From contig UICE01000007.1 in assembly GCA_900471815.1 (NCBI GenBank), forward strand, positions 62,001 through 126,000: DNA of 64,000 bases, read 5' to 3'. Shown in pieces: positions 29,478 through 38,045 of this stretch. The notes under the pieces were generated by a model. The model did not search any database. It was not told the DNA's origin and saw nothing but the letters and a program-made list of their open reading frames with translations. The stretch comes from Hyphomicrobiales bacterium (GTDB lineage: Bacteria; Pseudomonadota; Alphaproteobacteria; Rhizobiales; Rhizobiaceae). How positions within the stretch are numbered: position 1 is the stretch's first letter; each line of letters opens with the position of its first letter. A program made the position numbers and the translations under genes.

Positions 29478-30155
29478 ATGTCGACTGCTGTTGATCAACT
29501 TTTTGCCGTTCGTGCCGCAATAGGAAAAGCTTCCATTGAAGCCGGGCGCAAGATGGATTCGGTACAGCTGGTAGCGGTATCCAAGACTTTCGGCGCGGAC
29601 GAAATACGTCCCGTGCTTGATGCAGGTCAGCGCGTCTTCGGAGAAAACCGCGTTCAGGAAGCACAAGGCAAATGGCCAGCCGTTCGCTCTGAGTTTTCTG
29701 GTCTTGAACTCCATCTCATTGGGCCGCTGCAATCCAACAAGTGCGAAGATGCTGTCGCGCTGTTCGATGTCATCGAGACTGTCGACCGTGAGAAGATCGC
29801 AGCAGCACTGGCGACTGAAATGAAGAAACAAAACCGCTTTCCCAAACTATATGTTCAGGTCAATACCGGCTCTGAGCCGCAAAAGGCTGGTATCGAGCCC
29901 AAGGAAGCGGTGGCTTTTGTGCAGCGGTGCCGCGACGTGCATGGCCTCGCGATTGAGGGACTGATGTGCATTCCTCCCGCCGAAGAAAATCCCGGACCTC
30001 ATTTTGCCCTGCTGCGTAAAATCGCAGGAGAGGCAAAGGTGGAAAAACTATCCATGGGAATGTCGGGAGATTATGAGGTTGCCATTGGTTTCGGCGCGAC
30101 TTCCGTGCGTGTTGGCTCGGCAATCTTTGGGGGCCGTCCTTTGCCCGCAAAATAA
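29478..30155 (+). CDS. yggS: YggS/PLPBP pyridoxal-phosphate homeostasis protein
   Basis: A 225-residue alanine-racemase-fold protein: VQLVAVSKTFGADEIRPVLD holds the PLP Lys (near residue 36), then FGENRVQEAQGKW, LHLIGPLQSNK and LSMGMSGDYEVAIGFGATSVRVGSAIFG. YggS-family proteins bind PLP without a known enzymatic reaction and maintain PLP and amino acid homeostasis. The ATG has only a weak ribosome site. Confidence 0.94.
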   Translation: MSTAVDQLFAVRAAIGKASIEAGRKMDSVQLVAVSKTFGADEIRPVLDAGQRVFGENRVQEAQGKWPAVRSEFSGLELHLIGPLQSNKCEDAVALFDVIETVDREKIAAALATEMKKQNRFPKLYVQVNTGSEPQKAGIEPKEAVAFVQRCRDVHGLAIEGLMCIPPAEENPGPHFALLRKIAGEAKVEKLSMGMSGDYEVAIGFGATSVRVGSAIFGGRPLPAK

Positions 30156-30325
30156 CTGTGCCCACACAAATAATGGCCCGTTGTCGCACATCTGCGACGG
30201 AACGCCTTCGTTAGATATCATTTGCTGTATTTACGCAGCAATTTGCATGGTGATAATGAAATCAAATGCCTTCCCCCGGGAAGGATTCCGGGTGGAGGCC
30301 CGTCAGATCAGTTTGGAGGAAATGA

Positions 30326-32278
30326 ATGTCCGAGAAGGTATATCCCGTGCTGGCCAGCGCGAAGAAGAACGCGCTTATCGACAATGATACCTATCTCAGC
30401 TGGTACAAGCAGAGCATCAAGGATCCGGAGAAATTCTGGGGCAAGCATGGCAAGCGTATCGACTGGTTCAAGCCTTACACGAAAGTCAAGAATACTTCAT
30501 TTTCCGGAAAAGTCTCGATCAAATGGTTTGAGGATGGCGTCACCAACGTTGCCTATAATTGTATTGATCGGCACCTGAAAAAGCGCGGCGATCAGGTTGC
30601 AATCATCTGGGAAGGCGATAATCCCTATCTCGACAAGAAGATCACATATAACGAACTTTACGATCAGGTTTGCCGGCTCGCCAATGTTATGAAAAAGCAC
30701 GGCGTCAAGAAGGGCGACCGGGTTACCATCTACATGCCGATGATCCCCGAGGCCTCCTATGCGATGCTGGCCTGCGCGCGTATCGGCGCTGTTCATTCCG
30801 TGGTCTTTGGCGGCTTCTCACCTGACGCTCTGGCCGGGCGTATCATCGACTGCGAATCGACATTTGTCATCACCGCCGATGAGGGTATGCGGGGCGGCAA
30901 GCCAATCCCGCTCAAAGACAATACGGATAAGGCGATCGACATTGCTGCTAAGCATCACGTTATGGTCAAGAACGTATTGGTGGTCCGCCGCACCGGCGGC
31001 AAGACGACTTGGGCGACCAGCCGCGACCTTTGGTATCACGAGGAAATCGCCTCGGTGAAAGGCGAGTGCAAACCGGAAAAGATGAAGGCGGAAGATCCAC
31101 TTTTCATTCTTTATACGTCAGGCTCGACGGGCAAGCCGAAAGGGGTTCTGCATACCACAGGCGGCTATCTCGTCTATGCGTCCATGACGCATGAATATGT
31201 CTTCGATTATCATGAGGGCGATATTTACTGGTGCACCGCCGACGTTGGCTGGGTTACGGGCCATTCCTATATCGTCTACGGCCCGCTCGCCAATGGCGCG
31301 ACCACCCTCATGTTTGAAGGCGTTCCAAACTACCCTTCCGTATCGCGTTTCTGGGAAGTTATCGACAAGCACAAGGTAAATATCTTCTACACAGCCCCAA
31401 CCGCCTTGCGCGCTTTGATGGGCGCAGGTGATGAGCCGGTCAAGAAGACGTCGCGCAAATCCCTGCGCGTTCTGGGTTCCGTCGGCGAGCCGATCAATCC
31501 GGAAGCATGGGAATGGTATTATCAGGTAGTGGGCGAGAAGCGTTCGCCCATCGTGGATACATGGTGGCAGACAGAAACCGGCGGTATTCTAATCACGCCG
31601 CTCCCCGGTGCAACGGCCCTCAAACCCGGTTCTGCAACACGTCCGTTCTTCGGCGTCCAGCCACAATTGGTCGATAATGAAGGCGATGTCGTTGAGGGCG
31701 CAGCCGATGGCAATCTGTGCATTACCGATTCCTGGCCGGGTCAAATGCGCACCCTTTATGGAGATCACAAACGTTTCATCGAAGCCTATTTCTCCACCTA
31801 TAAGGGCAAGTACTTTACCGGAGACGGCTGTCGCCGCGACAAGGATGGTTATTACTGGATCACAGGCCGTGTTGATGATGTTCTCAACGTGTCCGGCCAC
31901 CGCATGGGCACGGCAGAAGTTGAGTCGGCACTGGTCTCGCATGATACGGTGTCGGAAGCGGCAGTTGTTGGCTATCCGCACGATCTGAAGGGCCAAGGCA
32001 TCTATTGCTATGTGACCTTGATGGCTGGCCTTGAAGGGTCGGATGAATTGCGCAAGGAACTCGTCACCCATGTGCGCAAGGAAATCGGCCCTATCGCTTC
32101 GCCGGACAAAATCCAGTTTGCGCCGGGCCTGCCGAAAACACGTTCCGGCAAGATCATGCGCCGTATTCTGCGCAAGATCGCCGAGGATGATTTCGGCTCA
32201 CTTGGCGATACGTCGACACTCGCCGATCCGGCAGTTGTCGATGATCTGATTGCCAATCGCCAGAACAAGAAGGGCTAG
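30326..32278 (+). CDS. acs: Acetyl-CoA synthetase (AMP-forming)
   Basis: A 650-residue adenylate-forming enzyme converting acetate, ATP and CoA to acetyl-CoA. Motifs: [20 protein letters not shown] (P loop), [31 protein letters not shown] and the C-terminal [18 protein letters not shown]. The Lys of the last motif is the site that Pat-type acetyltransferases acetylate to switch the enzyme off. TTGGAGGAAATGA precedes the ATG. It is monocistronic. Confidence 0.97.
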   Translation: MSEKVYPVLASAKKNALIDNDTYLSWYKQSIKDPEKFWGKHGKRIDWFKPYTKVKNTSFSGKVSIKWFEDGVTNVAYNCIDRHLKKRGDQVAIIWEGDNPYLDKKITYNELYDQVCRLANVMKKHGVKKGDRVTIYMPMIPEASYAMLACARIGAVHSVVFGGFSPDALAGRIIDCESTFVITADEGMRGGKPIPLKDNTDKAIDIAAKHHVMVKNVLVVRRTGGKTTWATSRDLWYHEEIASVKGECKPEKMKAEDPLFILYTSGSTGKPKGVLHTTGGYLVYASMTHEYVFDYHEGDIYWCTADVGWVTGHSYIVYGPLANGATTLMFEGVPNYPSVSRFWEVIDKHKVNIFYTAPTALRALMGAGDEPVKKTSRKSLRVLGSVGEPINPEAWEWYYQVVGEKRSPIVDTWWQTETGGILITPLPGATALKPGSATRPFFGVQPQLVDNEGDVVEGAADGNLCITDSWPGQMRTLYGDHKRFIEAYFSTYKGKYFTGDGCRRDKDGYYWITGRVDDVLNVSGHRMGTAEVESALVSHDTVSEAAVVGYPHDLKGQGIYCYVTLMAGLEGSDELRKELVTHVRKEIGPIASPDKIQFAPGLPKTRSGKIMRRILRKIAEDDFGSLGDTSTLADPAVVDDLIANRQNKKG

Positions 32279-32295
32279 GCCTGCAGGAATTATCG

Positions 32296-32339
32296 TGCGT
32301 GGTTCGCCCTTCGACAAGCTCAGGAGGGCGAACCACGCA
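32296..32339. repeat. REP-like hairpin downstream of acs
   Basis: TGCGTGGTTCGCCCT (32296-32310) pairs perfectly with AGGGCGAACCACGCA (32325-32339). The loop TCGACAAGCTCAGG belongs to the TTCGACAAGCTCAGG-type repeat that I recall from many proteobacterial genomes. It probably also serves as the 3' end of acs and of the convergent excalibur gene. Confidence 0.6.
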
Positions 32340-32382
32340 TTGTGCGTTTTGCAGCAATTCGCATACAAATTCCGTGAACCAA

Positions 32383-32676
32383 TCAGCAGCCGATCTGCCG
32401 CCTGATCTCGTCAACTTGTTCTTTCGAATGACAGATATTCTCACAGGGAATGCCGTCATCATCAGCATCGGCACGGGCATATCCATCGCACCATATCTGC
32501 ACGGCCTCCTCGCAGGAGTTGACCTGTTTGCAAGTTGTTCTGGCAGACAGCATCAACCAGGGGGATTGCTGTGGTTTTGCAGTCGTTTGTGAAATCGGGG
32601 CTGGGAGCGCGCCGGTCGTAGCTACGACTGAACAAGCGACTCCGATGAACACACAGGCAAAACTCGGCAGGCGCAT
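32383..32676 (-). CDS. Exported excalibur-domain protein
   Basis: A 97-residue protein with a signal peptide (MRLPSFACVFIGVACSVVAT ...) and a C-terminal excalibur-like domain: TCKQVNSCEEAVQIWCDGYA followed by RADADDDGIPCENIC. The DxDxDG loop plus cysteines is the calcium-binding signature of extracellular proteins in this family. The function is unknown. GGGG lies upstream of the ATG at 32676. It is 65 bases from cfa and on the same strand. Confidence 0.8.
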   Translation of the reverse strand: MRLPSFACVFIGVACSVVATTGALPAPISQTTAKPQQSPWLMLSARTTCKQVNSCEEAVQIWCDGYARADADDDGIPCENICHSKEQVDEIRRQIGC

Positions 32677-32741
32677 GAATACCCCAAAAAATGGTTCTCA
32701 TGCCACGATACAACCAGAAGTAGATTTGTCTATCCTACCTT

Positions 32742-34022
32742 CTATTGATATAAATCAGCCCGCGTTTGCGGCACGGCTGATATCCCGCGCTTGCGTCTGG
32801 ATGCCAATGTCTGGTTGATCTGTACGGTCCCGCGTTCGAATGCCAGTGCGCAGCCGGTGAGGTAAAGCAGCCAGAGCCGGGCTTTGGGTGCACCTACTTC
32901 GGCAATTGCTTCATCAAAGCGCGCATGCAGCCGGTCAGCCCATATGCGACAGGTTTTGCCATAATGTTCGCGCAGATTTTCCGCATCATGCACTTCGAAA
33001 CCATGACCTTCAAGGTTCTCGACAGTCATGCCAAGATGATCGAGTTCGCCGCCCGGGAAAATATACTTCACCAGCGCCAGATGCTCTGCACTCTTGCGAC
33101 CGAAGGCTTTTTTATTGCGCTTCATGCGACGGGTGATCGCGTGGTGCAAATAAAGCCCGCCCGGCTTCAAAAGCCTGTGCACGCTCGAATAATAAGTATC
33201 GTAATGCGCGATACCAACCGCTTCGAACATGCCGATAGACGAGATTTTGTCAAAGCGCATTTGCGGATCCTTTGCCAATTCCTCATAGGATTTGACATGG
33301 ATCGTAATCTTGTCCTCAAGACCTTCCGCCTTGATCCGTTCCCGCGCCAGCGCCGTCTGCGCCTCCGACAGGGAAACACCTGTGCCGGTTATACCATAAT
33401 GCTTGGCCGCATAGATCAGCATGGCACCCCAGCCGCAACCAATATCCAAAAGCCGCTCTCCGGGCTTCAGGCGCAGCTTGCGGCAGATCAGTTCGAGCTT
33501 ATCCGCTTGCGCCTGATCGATAGTGTTGTTCCAGTCCGTGAAATAGGCACAGGTATAGACCATGCGATCATCAAGGAAGAGCTGATAGAATGCGTTCGAA
33601 ACATCATAGTGATGTGTGATCGCCTCTTTATTCGAGCCACTGACATAGGGATTTTTGCCACCGAGGCCGGATGATCCGCTCTTGCCGCCGCTCAAAAGCA
33701 GTGCAGGAATGTCCTTTAACAATTGCCATTTCGGCAATGCCTTGATCTTCTCTTTCAGCTTGCCCTTTGGCCCGCGCTCGACAAGATCGAACAATGTGCC
33801 ATTCTTTACATCGATCTGACCGGAAACCCACAATTCGACAATGGAACCAATGTTCGGCTTGAGTGCCAGCTGGCGCACGGTCATCGGGTCATTGATCACC
33901 AGCACAGGCCCGTCAGCACTATCGCCAATACGGGTGCCATCCCACAGTTCGACCGAAAATTGCGGTTCGATCAGATCAATCACGGTGCGGATAATTCGCG
34001 CTGCCCGGTGCTCAGCTGCCAT
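32742..34022 (-). CDS. cfa: Cyclopropane-fatty-acyl-phospholipid synthase
   Basis: A 426-residue SAM-dependent enzyme. It has an N-terminal lipid-associated domain (about residues 1-140), the central AITHHYDVSNAFYQLFLDDRMVYTCAYF, the SAM-binding ERLLDIGCGWGAMLIYAAKHYG and a C-terminal domain. It converts unsaturated acyl chains of membrane phospholipids to cyclopropane forms, typically in stationary phase or under acid stress. The start is ATG 34022 with GGAGGC upstream; the frame is open further up to 34208 but lacks such a signal. No EcfG-type promoter was found before it. Confidence 0.94.
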   Translation of the reverse strand: MAAEHRAARIIRTVIDLIEPQFSVELWDGTRIGDSADGPVLVINDPMTVRQLALKPNIGSIVELWVSGQIDVKNGTLFDLVERGPKGKLKEKIKALPKWQLLKDIPALLLSGGKSGSSGLGGKNPYVSGSNKEAITHHYDVSNAFYQLFLDDRMVYTCAYFTDWNNTIDQAQADKLELICRKLRLKPGERLLDIGCGWGAMLIYAAKHYGITGTGVSLSEAQTALARERIKAEGLEDKITIHVKSYEELAKDPQMRFDKISSIGMFEAVGIAHYDTYYSSVHRLLKPGGLYLHHAITRRMKRNKKAFGRKSAEHLALVKYIFPGGELDHLGMTVENLEGHGFEVHDAENLREHYGKTCRIWADRLHARFDEAIAEVGAPKARLWLLYLTGCALAFERGTVQINQTLASRRKRGISAVPQTRADLYQ

Positions 34023-34237
34023 TTCTTGCCTCCAGGCACTGAAACAGTGCTTGCATAAATACGAAACCTGATTTGCTCTAAGCAGGTTTCTGAAAACTGT
34101 CCAACGGTTTTGCGGTAAAATCCTCGACAAAGAAGCTTGCAGAAAGCCCATTTGCAATCGAACCGGCGCACACGGATGATTTTTCTCTTGAAATCCGCCA
34201 AAAGCCACCCCATTCTCTTCGTGTGTTCAACGAACGT

Positions 34238-34251
34238 AAAGGAGGTGATCC
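34238..34251 (+). promoter_or_regulatory. Exceptionally long Shine-Dalgarno sequence
   Basis: AAAGGAGGTGATCC is the exact complement of the 16S rRNA 3' end (GGATCACCTCCTTT) over 14 bases. Its GGAGG core is 7 bases before the ATG at 34253. Ordinary genes in this window match over 4-8 bases. Confidence 0.75.
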
Positions 34252-34252
34252 G

Positions 34253-34321
34253 ATGTCTAGTGATTTCGATATGTGCCACAAGGCGTCTGATGCTACTCTG
34301 CGGAGATCATCTCTCCGTTGA
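34253..34321 (+). CDS. 22-codon mini-ORF in a structured RNA
   Basis: It reads MSSDFDMCHKASDATLRRSS then LR and stop. The product is small, basic at its C-terminus and has no membrane segment. Its reality rests on the 14-base Shine-Dalgarno match and the self-contained downstream hairpins ending in a terminator, not on a known family. The hairpin CGGAGA/TCTCCG (34301-34317) overlaps the last codons. It may be a leader peptide, a dual-function sRNA ORF, or a decoy that binds ribosomes. Confidence 0.5.
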   Translation: MSSDFDMCHKASDATLRRSSLR

Positions 34322-34375
34322 AAACAGCAGCCCGGTCGCGACCGGGTATAGGCCCTTAGGCCAGACGGAATTACG

Positions 34376-34407
34376 GGGCCATCCTTCAAGGGTGGCCCTT
34401 TCCTTTT
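34376..34407 (+). terminator. Terminator of the mini-ORF transcript
   Basis: A 9-bp stem GGGCCATCC/GGGTGGCCC (one G-U pair), loop TTCAA, followed by TTTCCTTTT. It could act on the convergent antitoxin transcript only weakly. Confidence 0.75.
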
Positions 34408-34427
34408 GGGGTTGTTGCGGGCGTTCC

Positions 34428-34724
34428 TTATAGCGCAGATTTGTTGACATGGGCGGTGAGCCCGACATTGAGCGCCTTCAAAACTGCAAGTGTTGTTTCA
34501 AGGGTAGGATTGCCATTTTCGCTCAAGGAACGATAAAGCTGCTCGCGCGCAAGTCCCGTCTCCCTGGATATTCCAGTCATCCCTTTTGCTCGCGCGACGA
34601 CGCCGAGAGCATGCGCGATATAGGCAGCATCATTTGTGTCCAATGCCTCCGTCATAAAAACAGCAACCGCTTGATCGGAAGTAAGATCTTCTGCCGGATC
34701 ATAGTCGTAAAGTTTTTCGGCCAT
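34428..34724 (-). CDS. Antitoxin of a type II toxin-antitoxin pair (HigA/COG3636-like)
   Basis: A 98-residue protein with a helix-turn-helix: GISRETGLAREQLYRSLSENGNPTLETTLAVLKALNVGL. It matches the addiction-module antidote family usually paired with phage Gp49/RelE-like toxins. Its ATG directly follows the toxin stop (TAAATG). The order toxin then antitoxin is typical of higBA-type modules. It is expected to neutralise the toxin and repress the operon. Confidence 0.85.
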   Translation of the reverse strand: MAEKLYDYDPAEDLTSDQAVAVFMTEALDTNDAAYIAHALGVVARAKGMTGISRETGLAREQLYRSLSENGNPTLETTLAVLKALNVGLTAHVNKSAL

Positions 34725-35018
34725 TTATTCGCTCCACTCTTCTGCAAGACGCTTCGCCATTTTGAGGTCTCGTGCCTGAGTACTTTTATCGCCACCACAC
34801 AACAGAATGACAATCACGTCGCCTCTACGCTGGAAATAAATCCGATATCCCGGCACTTCATGGATGCGCAGTTCACTAACACCTTGGCCTACTGGTGCTA
34901 CATCACCAAAATGGCCAAAAGAAAGACGGTCGAGTCGAGAGGATATCAATGAGCGTACTCTTGGATTTTTAAGACCCAATCGCCATTTTCTGAAGGTATT
35001 TGTCTGCTTCAACTTCAT
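34725..35018 (-). CDS. Toxin of a type II toxin-antitoxin pair (RelE/HigB, Gp49-like)
   Basis: A 97-residue basic protein: FRKWRLGLKNPRVRSLISSRLDRLSFGHFGDVAPVGQGVSELRIHEVPGYRIYFQRRGDVIVILLCGGDKSTQARDLKMAKRLAEEW. The GxGxxELRI(H)xxPGYRIYF core and the C-terminal LLxGGDKxxQxxDI-type end fit the RelE-superfamily mRNA interferases of the addiction-module killer family. It is the first gene of the pair, behind an A/T-rich promoter with TTGACA (about 35054-35049) and repeated GTATTG motifs. Confidence 0.87.
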   Translation of the reverse strand: MKLKQTNTFRKWRLGLKNPRVRSLISSRLDRLSFGHFGDVAPVGQGVSELRIHEVPGYRIYFQRRGDVIVILLCGGDKSTQARDLKMAKRLAEEWSE

Positions 35019-35208
35019 GGTATTGAATTTTTTAAATTACGTATTGTCAATATAAGATCACTGTAATCGGATACCTGTTTAAACGACACCAACTCGCGAT
35101 TGCAGAGGAAGTGCTTTGCTTCCGATTTTAATAATGATACCACCTGATTTGCCTGAAAATGGTGCATCTCGCCTTTTAAAAAGGCATTCCCTTTTGAAAG
35201 ACTGAACA
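35019..35208. promoter_or_regulatory. Divergent control region of the toxin-antitoxin pair and the MATE gene
   Basis: The right-to-left TA promoter shows TTGACA with GTATTG repeats (35021-35026 and 35040-35045) that could be the antitoxin operator. On the other side GGAAG/CTTCC (35111-35127) and GCCTTT/AAAGGC (35172-35186) form hairpins in the MATE leader. No ORF or RNA gene was recognised. Confidence 0.4.
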
Positions 35209-36606
35209 ATGTCGGTGGTTACAACTCAAGAAGCCGTGCCGCAGCATGCATGGCGTGATGAAATTGTGGCGATGCTCACCTTGAGTTGGCCCATCATCCT
35301 GACCAATGTCGCGCAGGTCGCGATGACCGCCACCGACGTGATGATGCTAGGCTGGCTGGGTCCGCATGCGCTGGCTGCAGGTGCTCTTGGTACAAATCTC
35401 TATTACGTGCCGATGATTTTCGGTCTGGGCCTCATGACGGCAACAACGCCAATGATCGCACGCGAGCTTGGGCGTAACCGGTTTACGGTGCGGGAAATCC
35501 GTCGCACCGTACGGCAGGGTTTGTGGATCGGCGTCACCATTTCCATACCGATCTGGCTTGTTCTGTGGAACGCAACACCCATTCTTCTGGCAATGGGACA
35601 GGATGCCGATTTGGCTCAGGAAGCCGGCACTTATGTTCGGGCGCTGCAATGGGCCGTGCTGCCATTCTATTTCTATATCGTCTTGCGCTCATTCATGGCC
35701 GCATTGGAGCGTCCCGGCTGGGCGTTGGTCATCGCCTTCCTGGCCGTTGGTTTTAACGCGGTGGCAAACTATGCCCTAATTTTCGGCCATTTCGGATTTC
35801 CCAAGATGGGCATTATCGGTTCAGGAATAGCGACTGCTCTCTCCTCGGTCCTGATGTTTTCCGGCCTTGTGGCCGTTATTTCGCTTGATCGGCGGTTCCG
35901 GCGCTATCGGCTTTTTGGTCGCTTTTGGCGCGCCGACTGGCCGCGTTATGCGCAATTGATGCGATTGGGCCTGCCGATTGCTGCGATCCTGAGCTTTGAA
36001 GTTACAATCTTCAATGCTGCCGCTTTCCTCATGGGCATTATCGGGCCAAGCTCCCTTGCTGCGCATGCCATCGCCATTCAGATCGCATCCATAAGTTTCA
36101 TGGTCCCGCTTGGCTTTGGGCAAGCGGCCACCGTGCGGGTCGGCCGTGCCTATGGCGCGCAGGATTCCGACGGAATTAAAAGAGCCGGCTGGGTCGCCTT
36201 CACTGCCGGTACAGGTTTCATGGCGCTTACCGCCCTGTTGATGATACTGGCACCTTTACAACTCATCCGCGCCTTCATCGATATTCATAATCCGGCCAAT
36301 GCCGAAGTGATTGGTTTGGCCATATCATTTCTGGCTCTGGCCGCCCTGTTCCAGATTTTCGATGGCGCGCAGGCGGTTGCCAGCGGCATGTTGCGCGGTC
36401 TGCATGATACGACTATTCCGATGGTCTATGCCGCGATTGCCTATTGGGGGATTGGCCTGCCCCTATCCGTAGCCTTTGCCTTCTGGCTAGGCATGCAGGG
36501 CGTTGGAATCTGGCTAGGCCTTTTGAGCGGCTTGGCTGCCGCTTCTGTGCTGCTGCTGGGTCGCTGGCTAAGACGAGAGAAGCTCGGGATCGAGATTATC
36601 CGCTAG
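35209..36606 (+). CDS. MATE family efflux transporter
   Basis: A 465-residue transporter with 12 hydrophobic helices in two homologous halves. The NorM-type opening is LTLSWPIILTNVAQVAMTATDVMMLGWLG, with repeated VGRAYGAQD and IFDGAQAVASGMLRGLHDT motifs in the second half. It exchanges Na+ or H+ for cationic drugs or toxins. The ribosome site is weak (GAAAG). Its neighbours give no hint of substrate. Confidence 0.93.
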   Translation: MSVVTTQEAVPQHAWRDEIVAMLTLSWPIILTNVAQVAMTATDVMMLGWLGPHALAAGALGTNLYYVPMIFGLGLMTATTPMIARELGRNRFTVREIRRTVRQGLWIGVTISIPIWLVLWNATPILLAMGQDADLAQEAGTYVRALQWAVLPFYFYIVLRSFMAALERPGWALVIAFLAVGFNAVANYALIFGHFGFPKMGIIGSGIATALSSVLMFSGLVAVISLDRRFRRYRLFGRFWRADWPRYAQLMRLGLPIAAILSFEVTIFNAAAFLMGIIGPSSLAAHAIAIQIASISFMVPLGFGQAATVRVGRAYGAQDSDGIKRAGWVAFTAGTGFMALTALLMILAPLQLIRAFIDIHNPANAEVIGLAISFLALAALFQIFDGAQAVASGMLRGLHDTTIPMVYAAIAYWGIGLPLSVAFAFWLGMQGVGIWLGLLSGLAAASVLLLGRWLRREKLGIEIIR

Positions 36607-36653
36607 CATCGGACCGAAAACTGGAATCCCGGTTTTCGAGTAATCCGATGCTA
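36604..36653. repeat. 50-base nested palindrome after the MATE gene
   Basis: TAGCATCGGA (36604-36613) pairs with TCCGATGCTA (36644-36653). Inside, CCGAAAAC (36614-36621) and GGTTTTCG (36631-36638) pair again. It starts on the MATE stop codon. This GCATCGGA...GAAAAC type recalls intergenic palindromes of Hyphomicrobiales. Confidence 0.6.
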
Positions 36654-36664
36654 AAACAAAAGGA

Positions 36665-36705
36665 TAGATCGCCATCTTGCGCCCGTGAGGGCGCCCGGCG
36701 ATCTA
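36665..36705 (-). terminator. Double hairpin at the end of the SdhAF4-like gene
   Basis: AGATCGCC/GGCGATCT enclose GCGCCC/GGGCGC. The structure includes the stop codon of the convergent minus-strand gene (36705-36703). There is no long T run, so it may be a 3'-end stabiliser rather than a strict terminator. Confidence 0.4.
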
Positions 36706-36948
36706 AAAATCGATTGTCCGGCCTTTGATCTCCCAATCGCCAAATCGGGCGGGGTCCTTACCACCTCGTCCGCCGATTTCGCGGGGCTGATCAGATGCAG
36801 CTTTTTCCGCCGCATGCCGCGCTTCAGCTTCCTTTAATGCCCGTTGCGCTGCCGGTGGCAATTGGTCAAAACTTGGACGCGGGCGCTGGTCGTCATTATC
36901 GGCCTGCGGCGGCGTGGATGACTGTTCACCAAAATTGGACGGGGTCAT
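36703..36948 (-). CDS. DUF1674 protein, succinate dehydrogenase assembly factor 4-like
   Basis: An 81-residue protein ending GGRGGKDPARFGDWEIKGRTIDF, the hallmark of the DUF1674/SDHAF4 family (D-P-T/A-R-x-G-D-W-E-x-x-G-R-x-x-D-F). The N-terminus is Pro/Gln-rich and disordered. SDHAF4 binds flavinylated SdhA before it joins SdhB. The start at ATG 36948 is inferred from length. It is divergent from htpX. Confidence 0.88.
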   Translation of the reverse strand: MTPSNFGEQSSTPPQADNDDQRPRPSFDQLPPAAQRALKEAEARHAAEKAASDQPREIGGRGGKDPARFGDWEIKGRTIDF

Positions 36949-37076
36949 GTTATACTCATTCCGAATATACTGATCATTGAAGCTTGCGATGCGAAACCCC
37001 ATCATATAGGCGGAATAAACGCAATAAAAGGAATAACCTTGACTATCCTGCTGTTACTGGAAGAGAGACTTCTATC

Positions 37077-38045
37077 ATGAACGTAATGCGCACAGGCATG
37101 CTCCTCGCCTTCATGACAGCGCTCTTCATGGGCGTAGGGTTTCTCATCGGAGGAACCGGCGGCATGATGATCGCCTTTGTTGTAGCTGCGGTCATGAACC
37201 TTTTCAGCTATTGGAATTCCGACAAGATGGTGTTGCGGATGCACCATGCTGTCGAGGTCGATGAGGCGAATGCGCCCGAATATTACGGGATCGTGCGCGA
37301 TCTTGCAGCCAACGCCAATCTACCCATGCCAAAGGTTTACCTGATCCAGAATGCGCAGCCCAACGCATTCGCGACCGGGCGCAATCCTGAAAATGCCGCT
37401 GTTGCGGCCAGTACCGGTCTTCTGCAAGCCCTGTCCCCGCAGGAAGTCGCAGCGGTCATGGCACATGAACTGGCCCATGTAGAACATCGCGACACACTGA
37501 TAATGACCATCACGGCTACGCTGGCTGGTGCCATTTCCATGCTTGGCAATTTCGCCATGTTCTTTGGCGGCAACCGCCAGAACAATAATCCTGTCGGGTT
37601 TATCGGTATTATTATCGCCATGATTGTTGCGCCCTTTGCTGCAATGATTGTTCAGATGGCCATTAGCCGGACCCGCGAATATGCGGCCGACCGGCGCGGA
37701 GCGCAGATTTGCGGCAATCCTCTGTGGCTTGCTTCTGCGCTGAACAAGATCGCGCGTGGCGCAAAACAAATCGTCAATGAGGATGCCGAGCGCAATCCTG
37801 CCTCCGCGCCCTTATTCATCATCAATCCCTTGAGTGGTCGCGGCGCGGATAGTCTGTTTTCAACCCATCCGGCCACGGAAAATCGTATTGCAGCGCTGGA
37901 AGCCATGGTGCAGGAATTTCGCCAGGCTCAACCGGCGCCGCAGCAGGGACGTCCCGTTCAAGCTCCCGCAGAAGACGAAGTGGAGGACGACCGCCCTTCG
38001 CCCTGGGGCCGCAATGGCGGTGGGCGTAAAGGCCCATGGGCATGA
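37077..38045 (+). CDS. htpX: Membrane zinc protease HtpX
   Basis: A 322-residue M48 metalloprotease with two N-terminal helices ([37 protein letters not shown]), the zinc motif [13 protein letters not shown], two more helices and the distal Glu in [13 protein letters not shown]. It degrades misfolded inner-membrane proteins together with FtsH. I took ATG 37077 (GGAAGAGAG upstream). The last ~45 residues are Pro/Gln-rich. The stop overlaps the rsmB start (ATGA). Confidence 0.94.
   Translation: MNVMRTGMLLAFMTALFMGVGFLIGGTGGMMIAFVVAAVMNLFSYWNSDKMVLRMHHAVEVDEANAPEYYGIVRDLAANANLPMPKVYLIQNAQPNAFATGRNPENAAVAASTGLLQALSPQEVAAVMAHELAHVEHRDTLIMTITATLAGAISMLGNFAMFFGGNRQNNNPVGFIGIIIAMIVAPFAAMIVQMAISRTREYAADRRGAQICGNPLWLASALNKIARGAKQIVNEDAERNPASAPLFIINPLSGRGADSLFSTHPATENRIAALEAMVQEFRQAQPAPQQGRPVQAPAEDEVEDDRPSPWGRNGGGRKGPWA

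Larger units (their letters stand above)
34253..34407 (+). ncRNA. Candidate small RNA or leader with mini-ORF and terminator
   Basis: After the mini-ORF come a perfect 16-base palindrome CCCGGTCGCGACCGGG (34331-34346), a short GGCC/GGCC hairpin (34351-34362) and a terminator stem (34376-34398). The 5' end probably lies between about 34190 and 34235. No gene follows on the plus strand (the next one, 34428-34724, is convergent), so the transcript stands alone and is not an attenuator of a downstream gene. I believe similar sequence recurs in rhizobia, but cannot verify it here. Confidence 0.55.

Noticed and set aside
34137-34433. 98-codon open frame overlapping the mini-ORF RNA
   Set aside because: No ribosome site and it runs through all hairpins and the terminator; the 14-base Shine-Dalgarno belongs to a different frame.
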